DNA of 24,985 nucleotides. Source: an uncultured Clostridia bacterium (GTDB lineage: Bacteria > Bacillota > Clostridia > Oscillospirales > CAG-272). This document shows positions 7,117 through 14,889 of this stretch, piece by piece. The stretch is from NCBI GenBank assembly GCA_947304475.1, contig CAMZBE010000003.1, positions 1-24,985 on the forward strand. Reading direction: 5' to 3'. The translations under genes and the position numbers were made by a program. Every line of letters starts with the position of its first letter. Position 1 is the stretch's first letter. Under the pieces are notes generated by a model that was not told the DNA's origin, did not search any database, and saw nothing but the letters and a program-made list of their open reading frames with translations.

Positions 7117-7395
7117 AAAGGCGCGCGATCGACGGCACAGACCGGAAAACGAATGGAAACATTAATAATCTGTAAGTGCTTGTCGCTCTGTTCAACTTCC
7201 ATACTCTGTTGAACGCTATTTAAGGTTGAAAACCGCCCTCCGGGGCGGTTTTCTCCTTGATTAAAATTCGTTTTCCTCTCCCCGTTCTCTCACTCTCGGC
7301 GTATGAAAATACGCCTTCGGATCGAGAACGGGAATTCTGCACTCGTGCTCGCGCGCCACGGCAGCACTTGCTGGCGCAGGCAGGGTTTTTAGATG
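7117..7395 (+). repeat. Composite intergenic element, copy A (3' of the lyase-like gene)
   Basis: This stretch holds no gene. It aligns piecewise with 22284-22765. Shared pieces in order: a CAGACC tract; GGAAAACGAAT (7144-7154); a TTAAGGTTGAAA block followed by a terminator hairpin; ATTCGTTTTCC (7266-7276), which is the inverted complement of the first box; a hairpin (7281-7289 with 7324-7332, with an inner ggcgtat-GAAA-atacgcc stem at 7298-7315); GAATTCTGCA (7332-7341); and CTGGCGCAG followed by a T run (7371-7390). Hairpin positions are kept between the two copies while stem sequences differ. The first box begins 27 nt after the stop codon, as in copy B. Confidence 0.65.
7229..7256 (+). terminator. 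Rho-independent terminator of the lyase-like gene
   Basis: AAAACCGCCC (7229-7238) pairs with GGGCGGTTTT (7243-7252) around the loop TCCG, followed by a pyrimidine run. It lies within the composite element, 112 nt after the stop codon. Confidence 0.8.
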
Positions 7396-7410
7396 TTTCA
7401 ATCGCCGCGG

Positions 7411-7516
7411 GCATATCGCGTCGCGCAGCGACATATCGCAAGCGCCAAGGGCGGTTATATCGCGCGGAACGTCCGCGTTCCGCATATCGCGCAGCCCGCG
7501 CGTTTGCGCGGGCTGC
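7411..7516. repeat. Octamer/hairpin array 2 (CATATCGC units)
   Basis: Four copies of CATATCGC or TATATCGC (7412-7419, 7432-7439, 7456-7463, 7483-7490) alternate with hairpins of unrelated sequence: GTCGC/GCGAC (7420-7432), CGCC/GGCG (7443-7453), an 8-bp stem (7464-7471 with 7476-7483) and an 11-bp stem (7491-7501 with 7506-7516). The array begins 5 nt past the stop of the minus-strand dNTPase gene. The last hairpin may help terminate that gene, although no T run follows on the minus strand. It shares its plan, not its octamer, with the array at 44-144. Confidence 0.7.
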
Positions 7517-7521
7517 CGTCG

Positions 7522-8736
7522 TCAGTCAAAATAGCCGTGATAGTCGATTGTTCTTTTGCTGTCGGGAAATAGGTAAGCGTACAGATCCACGAAGTAATCG
7601 TCGGTCATACTGGCGACGTAATCGGTGACGATCCGGTTGGGTTCGTCCTCCTCGTAGGGGACGGCGCGGCTGTAGTGCGTCTCGCTTACGTAGCGGATAT
7701 GGTGGGTATAGATCGGGGACGCGTACCGTTTGCCGACAAGGTCGGAGAGTAGGCGGTCGTAGAGTTCCTCCATCATCGGGCGCACCGCGTTCTCCATTTC
7801 GTCGCGTACCCGCTTGTTCTTGTAGATCAGGTCGTAGTTGACGCGTTTGGCGTCCTTCAGGGCGGCAAAGTGGGTTTCGTCCATCGCGATATAATCCTTG
7901 CCGTAACTGTTGTCGATGATATTGACGATCAGGTTGTTGATGATCTCGGCGTTGCGGCTACCGATGCTCCCGGTGGGAAAAGTCTCGTCGGTCAGGCGCG
8001 CCCGTACGGCGTCCTGCCGGTCTTTGCCGAGGTAGGCGATGATGTCCGAGATGCGTACCACGCATCCCTCGAGCGTCGAGGGGATCAGACGGCGGATATT
8101 GTTTTTGTCGGCTTCGCAGGCGGCGATCATACGGTCGAATTCGCCGAAATCGGTCATGGGGTTCGGGCGGTACTCGGCAAGTTCGAATTCGCCGTCGTGG
8201 CAGGCGATACCCGAAAGCGTCTGGATCGTGATGTTGTAGGGAAAGATCCCGTCGAGGACGCGCACCGAGTGCAGGTTGTGGGCGAAATGCCGCCCCGTAC
8301 GTTGACAGAGACAGCCGTCAAGATAACTTTCGCCCGCGTGTCCGAACGGGGTGTGCCCGATATCGTGCCCGAGCGCGATCGCCTCGATCAGATCGAGGTT
8401 CAGCCGCAGCGCCCGTCCGATGGTCCGCGCGATCCGCGAGACCAACTGCACGTGCAGCGACCGCCGCGTCAGGTCGTCGTTGCGGTAGAAGGAAAAGACC
8501 TGCGTTTTGTCGGCGTAGCGGTTGTAGAACGGGCAGTGCAGGATCTTGTCTACGTCGCGGATATAGGGGGTGCGCCAGACGTTCGGACGGTCGATCTCGA
8601 CGTCGTCGCGCCGGATTGCGTCGCCGTCCTGCGCCGCGTAGGCGGGCAGGCGCCGATCGCGCTCGTCCCGCCGCATTTTCTCTTCCGTTTCGGGCGAGAG
8701 CGTTTCGTAATAAAGGAGTTCTCTGCCGTCAGTCAA
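7522..8736 (-). CDS. dgt: HD-domain dNTP triphosphohydrolase (dGTPase family)
   Basis: 404 aa from a TTG start. HD-type metal ligands are visible: H95 in SLHVQLVSR, GHDIGH (H124, D125, H128) and a later Asp in VRISDIIAYLG. The N-terminal block RTPYIRDVDKILHCPFYNR followed by KTQVF is characteristic of the dGTPase-like family, which removes triphosphate from dNTPs in the cytoplasm and affects dNTP pools. The start is chosen at 8736: GGAGG lies 9 nt upstream of the TTG, and this TTG overlaps the stop of the acetyltransferase gene by 8 nt, so the two are translationally coupled. An in-frame upstream start would overlap the neighbour by a further 66 nt without a ribosome site; the ATG at residue 21 is a weaker alternative. 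Confidence 0.85.
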   Translation of the reverse strand: MTDGRELLYYETLSPETEEKMRRDERDRRLPAYAAQDGDAIRRDDVEIDRPNVWRTPYIRDVDKILHCPFYNRYADKTQVFSFYRNDDLTRRSLHVQLVSRIARTIGRALRLNLDLIEAIALGHDIGHTPFGHAGESYLDGCLCQRTGRHFAHNLHSVRVLDGIFPYNITIQTLSGIACHDGEFELAEYRPNPMTDFGEFDRMIAACEADKNNIRRLIPSTLEGCVVRISDIIAYLGKDRQDAVRARLTDETFPTGSIGSRNAEIINNLIVNIIDNSYGKDYIAMDETHFAALKDAKRVNYDLIYKNKRVRDEMENAVRPMMEELYDRLLSDLVGKRYASPIYTHHIRYVSETHYSRAVPYEEDEPNRIVTDYVASMTDDYFVDLYAYLFPDSKRTIDYHGYFD

Positions 8737-9517
8737 GGTACAGGTCCTCCGTGATCTCTTCGTTGGAAAGCAGGGGATCGCGGTCGGCGCGCGCCAGCAC
8801 ACGCCCCATCACGTCCGCCATCACGGAGCAACTCCCGCAGATCACCCGCGCAAGTCCGAGCGAGCCGTACCCGATCGCCCCGGTCTCGCGGAACGCGCGC
8901 TCGAAACGCGGGAACCCGCGCGAGCCGCCGGCGTTTTCGTGACAGCGGTAGCCGCGGTCGAGGATCCGCCGCCCCGTGTGATCGTAGATTCCGATGTCGA
9001 ACGCGTAGCGGGAAAGATGCCCCGGGAAGGGGAACTCCGCCATCTCGTCGACGGCGCAGAGAAAAGTGTTTTGTTCCAGTCCCACCCCGACGAGCAGTAC
9101 GTATCCGCCCTCTTCGGCGAGCCGCGAGAGAGCGCCCCCGACCGGCGTCGGCGTTTTCGCGTTCTCTTCACCCGCCAGGTAGGTTTCCGCCTCTTTGCCG
9201 AACCCTGCCATAGAGTGAGTGGGGTGGAGCGAGCGGAACCCGTCGCGCCGGAACGCCGCGGCGTCGGCAAGCGTCCCGATACAGGGCTTCGTACGCCTTA
9301 CGTCGTAGGTCGGATTCTCCCGGTTGACGGTCGCCCAGGTGTGCGTCGGCACGAGCAGAAGACCGTCGGAAAGATACGCTTTCATGGCGTCGATCAGTCC
9401 GTCGGCGCCCCCCTCGATCCCTCCTATCGAGTGGATCGAGGCGTGGATATTCACTTTCGCGTTCCGCGGGATCGCGAAACTCTCCATCATCCGGAATACG
9501 TCGCGTTCGGTCACCAT
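8729..9517 (-). CDS. AAC(3)-family N-acetyltransferase (antibiotic_NAT fold)
   Basis: 262 aa. The family pattern is clear: an N-terminal NIHASIHSIGGIEGGADGLIDA segment, VPTHTWATV, IGTLADAAAFRRDGFRSLHP followed by THSMAGFG, and a GGYVLLVGVGLEQNTFLCAVDE region near the middle. Characterised members transfer acetyl from acetyl-CoA to the 3-amino group of aminoglycosides. Chromosomal homologues in Firmicutes are common and many have no proven resistance role, so the substrate is open. The start at 9517 has GAGG 7-9 nt upstream and follows a good promoter. It is the first gene of a two-gene operon with the HD-domain dNTPase. Confidence 0.85.
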   Translation of the reverse strand: MVTERDVFRMMESFAIPRNAKVNIHASIHSIGGIEGGADGLIDAMKAYLSDGLLLVPTHTWATVNRENPTYDVRRTKPCIGTLADAAAFRRDGFRSLHPTHSMAGFGKEAETYLAGEENAKTPTPVGGALSRLAEEGGYVLLVGVGLEQNTFLCAVDEMAEFPFPGHLSRYAFDIGIYDHTGRRILDRGYRCHENAGGSRGFPRFERAFRETGAIGYGSLGLARVICGSCSVMADVMGRVLARADRDPLLSNEEITEDLYLD

Positions 9518-9557
9518 AACGTTTTCCTCGCCGTTTTCGTTTTTTCTTGCCTTTTCC

Positions 9558-9587
9558 AGTATAGCACAACCGTCCCGGGTTTTGCAA
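9558..9587 (-). promoter_or_regulatory. Sigma-A promoter for the acetyltransferase-dNTPase operon
   Basis: On the minus strand TTGCAA (9582-9587), 18-nt spacer, TATACT (9558-9563), with TG one base upstream of the -10. It lies back to back with the galU promoter, 36 bp away. Confidence 0.6.
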
Positions 9588-9622
9588 GTCCCGCCGCCGC
9601 CAAAAATAACCGAAGCCCGCAC

Positions 9623-9651
9623 TTGACGGAAAAGGTGGAAACGTGTATAAT
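9623..9651 (+). promoter_or_regulatory. Strong sigma-A promoter for galU and downstream genes
   Basis: TTGACG (9623-9628), 17-nt spacer, TATAAT (9646-9651). A second, overlapping TATAAT follows at 9651-9656. It is the closest match to consensus in the window and the only convincing + strand promoter I see before 19665. Confidence 0.8.
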
Positions 9652-9677
9652 ATAATTTAGGTTGATATACCCTTATT

Positions 9678-9716
9678 CCGGGCGCGCGCCCGGGCAACGC
9701 GGGAGAAACGCTCCCG
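9678..9716 (+). other. Two inverted repeats in the galU leader
   Basis: A perfect 16-bp GC-only palindrome (CCGGGCGC then GCGCCCGG, 9678-9693) begins about 20 nt after the predicted transcription start. A hairpin CGGGAG/CTCCCG (9700-9705 with 9711-9716, loop AAACG) then ends just before the GAAGGA ribosome site. They could affect transcript stability or ribosome access. I recognise no known riboswitch class. Confidence 0.4.
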
Positions 9717-9734
9717 GGAAGGACGGTCCATAGA

Positions 9735-10619
9735 ATGAAAAAGGTCACGAAAGCGGTCATTCCCGCCGCCGGGCTCGGGACGCGGATGCTCCCGATTTCG
9801 CACGCCGTGCCCAAAGAAATGCTTCCCATCGTCGATCTCCCCGCCGTCGCCTACCTCGTCGAAGAGGCGGCGAAGAGCGGGATCACCGATATTCTCGTCA
9901 TTACGGGACGCGATAAAGACGCGATCGAGGACTTTTTCGACTATTCCCCCGAGTACGAAGCGGCGCTGAACGCAAAGGGGAAAGCCGACGTCGCCTCGTC
10001 GCTCCGCCGCTGTGCCGATCTTGCGAATATCACCTTTCTCCGGCAGAAGGAAGCGAAGGGGCTCGGGCACGCCGTCGGGCGGGCGCGGGCGTTCGTCGGG
10101 GACGAACCCTTCGTCGTGCTCTACGGCGACGACGTGATCTTTTCGCGCACCCCGGTTGTAAAACAATTGATCGGCGCCTACGAGAAGTACGGGCGTCCCG
10201 TCGTCGGGGCGAAGCGCGTTTCGCCCGAATGGCTGCAAAAATACAGTTCGCTGAAGGTCGCCCCGATCGAGGGGGATCCCGCCGCGTTCTGCTGCGACGA
10301 TATGATCGAGAAACCCAAGCCGGGCGAGGAGTTTTCCGACCTCTCGGTACTCGGCAGAGTTCTGCTCACCCCCGACGTGTTCGATATCGTCGACGCGCTG
10401 CCCCCCGGGGCGGGCGGCGAAATCCAACTGACCGACGCGATGGCGAAGATCGCCCGCGAGAGCGGCATCACCGCGCTCGAATTCGAGGGCGAACGCTTCG
10501 ACCTCGGATCGAAGATCGGGTTCCTGAAAGCGAACGTCGTCGCCGGGATCTCCCACCCCGAGACCGGGGAAGAGTTCCGCGCGTTTCTGAAACAGTTCGT
10601 TTCGGAGATGGACCGGTGA
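9735..10619 (+). CDS. galU: UTP--glucose-1-phosphate uridylyltransferase
   Basis: 294 aa, the usual length for GalU. It makes UDP-glucose from UTP and glucose-1-phosphate for glycolipid, cell-wall glycan and capsule synthesis. The nucleotide-binding signature AAGLGTRMLP (11-20) followed by PKEMLPIVD (26-34), the central YGDDVIFSR, and GAGGEIQLTDA near the C-terminal third fit the family. Two positions differ from the usual pattern: TK after the LP is SH here (22-23), and the Lys in the VDKP motif is Leu (35). Activity is likely but these deserve a check. GAAGGA lies 11 nt upstream of the ATG. The stop overlaps the next gene by 4 nt. Confidence 0.9.
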   Translation: MKKVTKAVIPAAGLGTRMLPISHAVPKEMLPIVDLPAVAYLVEEAAKSGITDILVITGRDKDAIEDFFDYSPEYEAALNAKGKADVASSLRRCADLANITFLRQKEAKGLGHAVGRARAFVGDEPFVVLYGDDVIFSRTPVVKQLIGAYEKYGRPVVGAKRVSPEWLQKYSSLKVAPIEGDPAAFCCDDMIEKPKPGEEFSDLSVLGRVLLTPDVFDIVDALPPGAGGEIQLTDAMAKIARESGITALEFEGERFDLGSKIGFLKANVVAGISHPETGEEFRAFLKQFVSEMDR

Positions 10620-11065
10620 ACGCCGTGATCCGTCCGGCGACCGGGGAAGACTCCGCAATCCTTGCACGGCTCGAGGGGGCGCTCTTCTCGGTGCCGTGGA
10701 CCGAAGCGGCGCTCGAAAGCCATCTTGCGGCGGACTACACTCTGTCGCTTCTGCTCTGCGAGGGCGACCGCCCGGTCGGGTATCTGCTCGCCGGGTTCAC
10801 CCCGCCCGAGGGCGAACTCTACCGGCTCGCGATCCTGCCCGAAAAACGGCGGCTGGGGTACGGGCGGCGTCTGCTCGACGCGTTTTTCGACGCGGCGAAA
10901 GAGCGGGGCGCCGATACGCTCTGGCTCGACGTGCGCGAACACAACGCCGCGGCGCTCGCACTCTACCGTTCGGCGGGTTTTTCCGTCGTTCTGAAACGCG
11001 AAAACTATTACCGCGATCCCACCGAAGCGGCGCTCGTTATGACGGCGACGCGCCCGAAGGAGTAA
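10616..11065 (+). CDS. rimI: Ribosomal protein S18-alanine N-acetyltransferase
   Basis: 149 aa, GNAT fold. The acetyl-CoA binding motif RRLGYG (78-83) follows a LAILPEKR strand; the C-terminal half LDVREHNAAALALYRSAGF then ENYYRD is typical of RimI, which acetylates the N-terminal Ala of ribosomal protein S18. The GTG start at 10616 is chosen because it overlaps the galU stop as GTGA and has GGAG 8 nt upstream. RimI is often encoded beside TsaD, as here, 7 nt upstream of it. Confidence 0.88.
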   Translation: MNAVIRPATGEDSAILARLEGALFSVPWTEAALESHLAADYTLSLLLCEGDRPVGYLLAGFTPPEGELYRLAILPEKRRLGYGRRLLDAFFDAAKERGADTLWLDVREHNAAALALYRSAGFSVVLKRENYYRDPTEAALVMTATRPKE

Positions 11066-11072
11066 ATCGGTC

Positions 11073-12149
11073 ATGTTCATTCTTGCCTTTGAGTCCTCCT
11101 GCGACGAGACGTCAGCCGCCGTCGTGGAAGAGGTCGACGGGGAACTCTTTGTCCGCTCGAATATCGTCGCGTCGCAGATCCCGGTGCATCGGCTCTACGG
11201 GGGCGTGGTCCCCGAGATCGCGAGCCGCGCGCACGTCGAAGTCATCTCCCGCATTACGCGCGAGGCGCTCGATGGGGCGGAAATCACGCTGTCCGACGTC
11301 GGGTTAATCGCCGTGACCGACCACCCCGGATTGATCGGGGCGCTGCTCGTCGCGGTCAACTTCGCGAAGGGGCTTGCGTCGGCAAACGGGATCCCTCTGG
11401 TCGGCGTCGATCATATCCGGGGACATATCGCCGCCGCGTACCTTGCCGGCGCGGGGGAGGTCCCAAAACCGCCCTTCATCGCGCTCGCCCTCTCGGGGGG
11501 GCACACCTCGATCTATCACGTGAAGACCTACACGGACTGGGAGACGGTCGGTTCGACGCGCGACGACGCGATCGGCGAGGCGTTCGACAAGATCGGACGG
11601 CTGATCGGTCTGGAATACCCGGCGGGTGCCGCCTTCGACAAACTCGCCTCCGAAGGGTTCCGGCAGGCGACCGGGACCGACGCGCCGACGCTCGCGGAAT
11701 ACGAAGCGAGCGAAGCGGGGCGCGATCCCGCGATGAAACTCCCCTCTCCGGCGCTCCCCGGCGAGACGCTCGATTTCTCGTTCTCGGGATTGAAGACCGC
11801 CGCCATCAATCTGCTCCACCATCTGGAGCAGACGGGAGAGACGCTTCCGCGCGCTTTGTTCGCCGCCCGCTATACCGCGCTTTGCGTCGGGGCGGTGGCA
11901 AAGAAACTCGGCATGGCGATCGACCGTTATCCCGATCTTCCCGTGACGGTCGCGGGCGGCGTCGCCGCCAACTCGCACCTGCGAAGGGAACTGTCGCTTC
12001 TTGCGAAGCGGCGCAAAATCAAACTGTTTATCCCCCCTCTGCCGTTCTGCGGCGACAACGCCGCGATGATCGCGGCGCAGGGATACCGCGAATACCTGGC
12101 AGGCAACCTCCGGGACAGTTCGCTGAACGCATCGGCGCTTGACGACTGA
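11073..12149 (+). CDS. tsaD: tRNA N6-adenosine threonylcarbamoyltransferase
   Basis: 358 aa. TsaD transfers the threonylcarbamoyl group to A37 of ANN-decoding tRNAs (t6A), working with TsaB and TsaE in bacteria. Visible features: the N-terminal FESSCDETS, metal ligands H114 and H118 in VDHIRGH, ALSGGHTSIYHV (139-150), DDAIGEAFDKIGRLIGLEYP, FSFSGLKTA, and the C-terminal FCGDNAAMIAAQGY. AAGGAG lies 10 nt upstream of the ATG. tsaB and tsaE, often adjacent in Firmicutes, are not in this window. Confidence 0.95.
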   Translation: MFILAFESSCDETSAAVVEEVDGELFVRSNIVASQIPVHRLYGGVVPEIASRAHVEVISRITREALDGAEITLSDVGLIAVTDHPGLIGALLVAVNFAKGLASANGIPLVGVDHIRGHIAAAYLAGAGEVPKPPFIALALSGGHTSIYHVKTYTDWETVGSTRDDAIGEAFDKIGRLIGLEYPAGAAFDKLASEGFRQATGTDAPTLAEYEASEAGRDPAMKLPSPALPGETLDFSFSGLKTAAINLLHHLEQTGETLPRALFAARYTALCVGAVAKKLGMAIDRYPDLPVTVAGGVAANSHLRRELSLLAKRRKIKLFIPPLPFCGDNAAMIAAQGYREYLAGNLRDSSLNASALDD

Positions 12150-12188
12150 CGCGTAATACCGAATACCGATAACAAAAAGGAAACCGAT

Positions 12189-12896
12189 ATGGCAAACGCA
12201 AAGAACCAGAACAAGAACAAAGACAAGGAAGAGACGCTTCGCACGGCTGAGGAGAGCGATCTCCGAGCGCGGGTTTCCCCCGTCGTGGTGCGCCGTCTCC
12301 CCCGGTATCACCGGTATCTCGGAGAACTGCTCCGGCTCGGGATCTACCGCATCAGTTCGGGAGAACTCTCGAAGATGATGGAGGTCAACGCCAGTCAGAT
12401 CCGGCAGGATCTCAACTGCTTCGGCGGGTTCGGACAGCAGGGGTACGGCTATAACGTCAAGTTCCTCTACGGCAAGATCGGCGAGGTCCTCGGCACCGAG
12501 GACGGTTTTCGCGCCGTGATCGTCGGGGCGGGCAACCTCGGACGCGCGCTCGCAGCGAGCCATATGTTCGAGCGCCGCGGGATCGAACGGATCGCGATGT
12601 TCGACGTCAACCCCGACGTGATCGGGAAGACCGTTTCGGATCTCCCGGTTCTCGACGCCTCGCAACTCGAAGAGTTCTGCGAGCGTGAGAAGCCCGAGAT
12701 CGCCGTTCTGACCGTGCCGAAAGAGGCGGCGGCAGAGGTGGCGGCGCGGCTCGCGAAGGCGGGGGTGCGCGGCATCTGGAATTTCGCGAACATGGAACTG
12801 AAACTCGACGATTTCCCCGACGTTTATATTCTGAACGTGCATCTCGGCGATTCGCTGATGGTGCTGAGTTACGGGATCCGCTCCCGCATGAAGTGA
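12189..12896 (+). CDS. rex: Redox-sensing transcriptional repressor Rex
   Basis: 235 aa. A charged, Lys/Asn-rich extension (1-28) precedes the winged-helix domain (about 30-90: VVVRRLPRYHRYLGEL, SSGELSKMMEVNASQIRQDL) and a Rossmann domain (GAGNLG at 113-118, FDVNPD, VLTVPKEAA). Rex dimers bind operators when NADH is low relative to NAD+ and repress fermentation and electron-transfer genes. No convincing Rex operator of the TTGTGA-N6-TCACAA type is visible in this window, so its targets are elsewhere. AAAGGAAA lies 5-6 nt upstream. The stop overlaps the next ATG by one base. Confidence 0.95.
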   Translation: MANAKNQNKNKDKEETLRTAEESDLRARVSPVVVRRLPRYHRYLGELLRLGIYRISSGELSKMMEVNASQIRQDLNCFGGFGQQGYGYNVKFLYGKIGEVLGTEDGFRAVIVGAGNLGRALAASHMFERRGIERIAMFDVNPDVIGKTVSDLPVLDASQLEEFCEREKPEIAVLTVPKEAAAEVAARLAKAGVRGIWNFANMELKLDDFPDVYILNVHLGDSLMVLSYGIRSRMK

Positions 12897-13882
12897 TGGA
12901 TATGAAACAGGAAAAAACCGAACGCGCCCCTCTGAAGGTCAACGACGGGATCCGCGGCACCGTCCCCCGTCTCGCGGGCAAGATCGCCCTGCGCGAAGCG
13001 TCGGCGGACGATCTGCGCGTCCTTCTGGTCTTCCTCGAACGCGGCGCCGAACACATCGCGCGGGACGCCGGGGTGTCGCAAGCCCGGGCGGACGCCGCTT
13101 TGGATTACTGGCGCGAAGCCGGGATTCTGACCGACGGAACCGGATCTGAGGCGACCGAACCGAAAAAGACGCCGCTTCCCGCCTCGGACGAACTGATCCC
13201 CATGACGGGGAAGGAGACCGCGGAGATCATCCGTCGACGCAACCTCTCGGGCGCGATCGACGAAGCGCAGCGGCTTCTCGGCAAAACCTTCAATACGACC
13301 GAACTGAAAACCTTCGCCGAACTCGTCGAGCAACTGGAGATCGAACCGGCGTACATACTGACGCTGATCTCCTGGTGCAAACGGCGCGGGAGAGGCACGC
13401 TCTACTATGTTCGCGGAACGGCGGTCTCGCTGGTCTCGGAGGGCGTCGTGACGCTCTCGCAACTCGAGGAGTACATTTCGCGCCGCGACGCGGCGGAGAG
13501 CGAGATCGGACAACTACGCAAAATGTTCGGGATCGGCGAACGCGCCCTGACCAAAACCGAAGAGAAACGGTTTACCCAATGGCTGACCGACGACGGGTTC
13601 TCGGTCGAGGTGATCGGGATCGCCTACGATATGACCGTGAACAAGATCGGGAAAGTGTCGCTTGCGTATATCGACAAACTCCTGAAGATCTGGAAGGAAG
13701 CCGGTTGCGCCGGGAGCGTCGGAGAGGTCGAACGCTACGTGGAACGCGAACGGGCGGAGCGCGGAAAAACGGCAAACGCCAACCCGTCCCGCGCACCGAA
13801 GCACGACGCGATCCCCAGCACCTACGACAGCGGCGATTTCTTCGCCCGCGCGGTCGAACGGAGTTACAAGGACAACAAATAA
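12896..13882 (+). CDS. DnaD-domain replication initiation protein
   Basis: 328 aa. The N-terminal part (about 30-85) looks like a winged helix with a VSQARADAALDYWREAGIL recognition segment. Two stretches resemble DnaB_2/DnaD-type domains: one around residues 140-195 (LKTFAELVEQLEIEPAYILT) and one around 205-275 (LTKTEEKRFTQWL, ending KLLKIWKEAG). DnaD and DnaB proteins of Firmicutes remodel origin DNA and recruit the helicase with its loader. Gene order with a DnaC/DnaI-type ATPase just downstream mirrors the Bacillus dnaB-dnaI pair. The start is taken as the ATG that overlaps the rex stop (TGATG); GTG at 12893 and ATG at 12902 are possible alternatives, and no strong ribosome site distinguishes them. 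Confidence 0.85.
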   Translation: MDMKQEKTERAPLKVNDGIRGTVPRLAGKIALREASADDLRVLLVFLERGAEHIARDAGVSQARADAALDYWREAGILTDGTGSEATEPKKTPLPASDELIPMTGKETAEIIRRRNLSGAIDEAQRLLGKTFNTTELKTFAELVEQLEIEPAYILTLISWCKRRGRGTLYYVRGTAVSLVSEGVVTLSQLEEYISRRDAAESEIGQLRKMFGIGERALTKTEEKRFTQWLTDDGFSVEVIGIAYDMTVNKIGKVSLAYIDKLLKIWKEAGCAGSVGEVERYVERERAERGKTANANPSRAPKHDAIPSTYDSGDFFARAVERSYKDNK

Positions 13883-13908
13883 AGGGTTCCCACCGAAAGG
13901 AGTTCAAT

Positions 13909-14874
13909 ATGGCTTATCTTGCGGAACAGATACGCGACGTGCGGCAGAGGATCGCCGATCGCCGTCTTGCCGCCGTGGAAGCGGCGGAAGCGCGCCGCCG
14001 CGAAGTCGAAGAAAAGAGCCCCGAGATCGCCAAGATCGACGCCTCGCTTGCCAGAACCGCGCAGCGGATTTTCGAGATTTCGGCGGCGGGACCGGACGGC
14101 GTGCGGGAAAAGATCGAACAGTTGCGCAAAGAAAACGAGGAACTGCTCTCCGAGCGGCGGGCGATCCTCGAGGTCCTCGGTTATCCCGGGGACTATACCG
14201 AGATCCGCTATACCTGTCCGATCTGTCAGGACACCGGCTACGACGGGACGAAGATGTGCGCGTGCATGAAGCGCGAACTGATGATCGAAGGGTTCCGCGC
14301 GTCGGGGATCGGACATCTGATCGAAAAGCAGTCGTTCGAGAACTTTTCGCTCGACTATTACCGTTCGTCCGAAAAGGATTACGCCCTGATGGAAAAAACG
14401 CTCGAAGCGGCGAAGGAATACGCCGAGAGCGTGCCGCCGCAGTACGGCAACCTTTTGATGATGGGCGGGACCGGGCTCGGTAAGACGCATCTGTCCACCG
14501 CGATTGCCCGCCGCGTCATCGAGCGGGGCTACGAGGTGCGCTACGAGAGCGTGCAGAACGTCATCGCCGCCTACGAACACGACCGCTTCCGGAGCGGACG
14601 GGACGGGGAAGACGAGCGGAGTGCGATCTACCTTGACGCGGAACTGCTGATTCTCGACGATCTCGGCACCGAGTTGGTCAACTCCTTCTCGGTCTCGGCA
14701 CTCTACCACCTTCTGAACACCCGGATCAACCGGGAAAAACCCACGGTCATCAGTACCAACCTGATGCAGGAAGAGTTACAGGCGAAATATTCCGACCGGA
14801 TCTTCAGCCGCCTGCTCGGCGAGTACCGGATCCTACTCTTCAAGGGAACCAACGTCCGCTATCTGAAAAAATAA
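13909..14874 (+). CDS. DnaC/DnaI-type helicase loader ATPase
   Basis: 321 aa. An N-terminal charged coiled coil (about 5-95) leads to a Cys cluster, CPIC at 103-106 and CAC at 117-119, as in clostridial DnaC-like loaders. The AAA+ domain has Walker A GGTGLGKT (186-193), Walker B LLILDD (246-251), and sensor-type ISTN later. It should load the replicative hexameric helicase at the origin with the DnaD-type protein encoded 26 nt upstream. AAAGGAG lies 7 nt upstream of the ATG at 13909; the frame is open further upstream but overlaps the previous gene. An IS21 IstB helper is unlikely, since no transposase is present and the Zn cluster and neighbour favour DnaC. Confidence 0.9.
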   Translation: MAYLAEQIRDVRQRIADRRLAAVEAAEARRREVEEKSPEIAKIDASLARTAQRIFEISAAGPDGVREKIEQLRKENEELLSERRAILEVLGYPGDYTEIRYTCPICQDTGYDGTKMCACMKRELMIEGFRASGIGHLIEKQSFENFSLDYYRSSEKDYALMEKTLEAAKEYAESVPPQYGNLLMMGGTGLGKTHLSTAIARRVIERGYEVRYESVQNVIAAYEHDRFRSGRDGEDERSAIYLDAELLILDDLGTELVNSFSVSALYHLLNTRINREKPTVISTNLMQEELQAKYSDRIFSRLLGEYRILLFKGTNVRYLKK

Positions 14875-14889
14875 TCGGGAGAACGACCA

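Noticed and set aside
8729..9517. Calling the AAC(3)-family gene an antibiotic resistance gene.
   Set aside because: Family membership is clear but chromosomal homologues often have no resistance activity, and nothing nearby suggests a resistance cassette or mobile element.
13909..14874. IstB-type transposition helper.
   Set aside because: No transposase or terminal inverted repeats are present, the gene follows a DnaD-type gene, and the Cys cluster matches helicase loaders.
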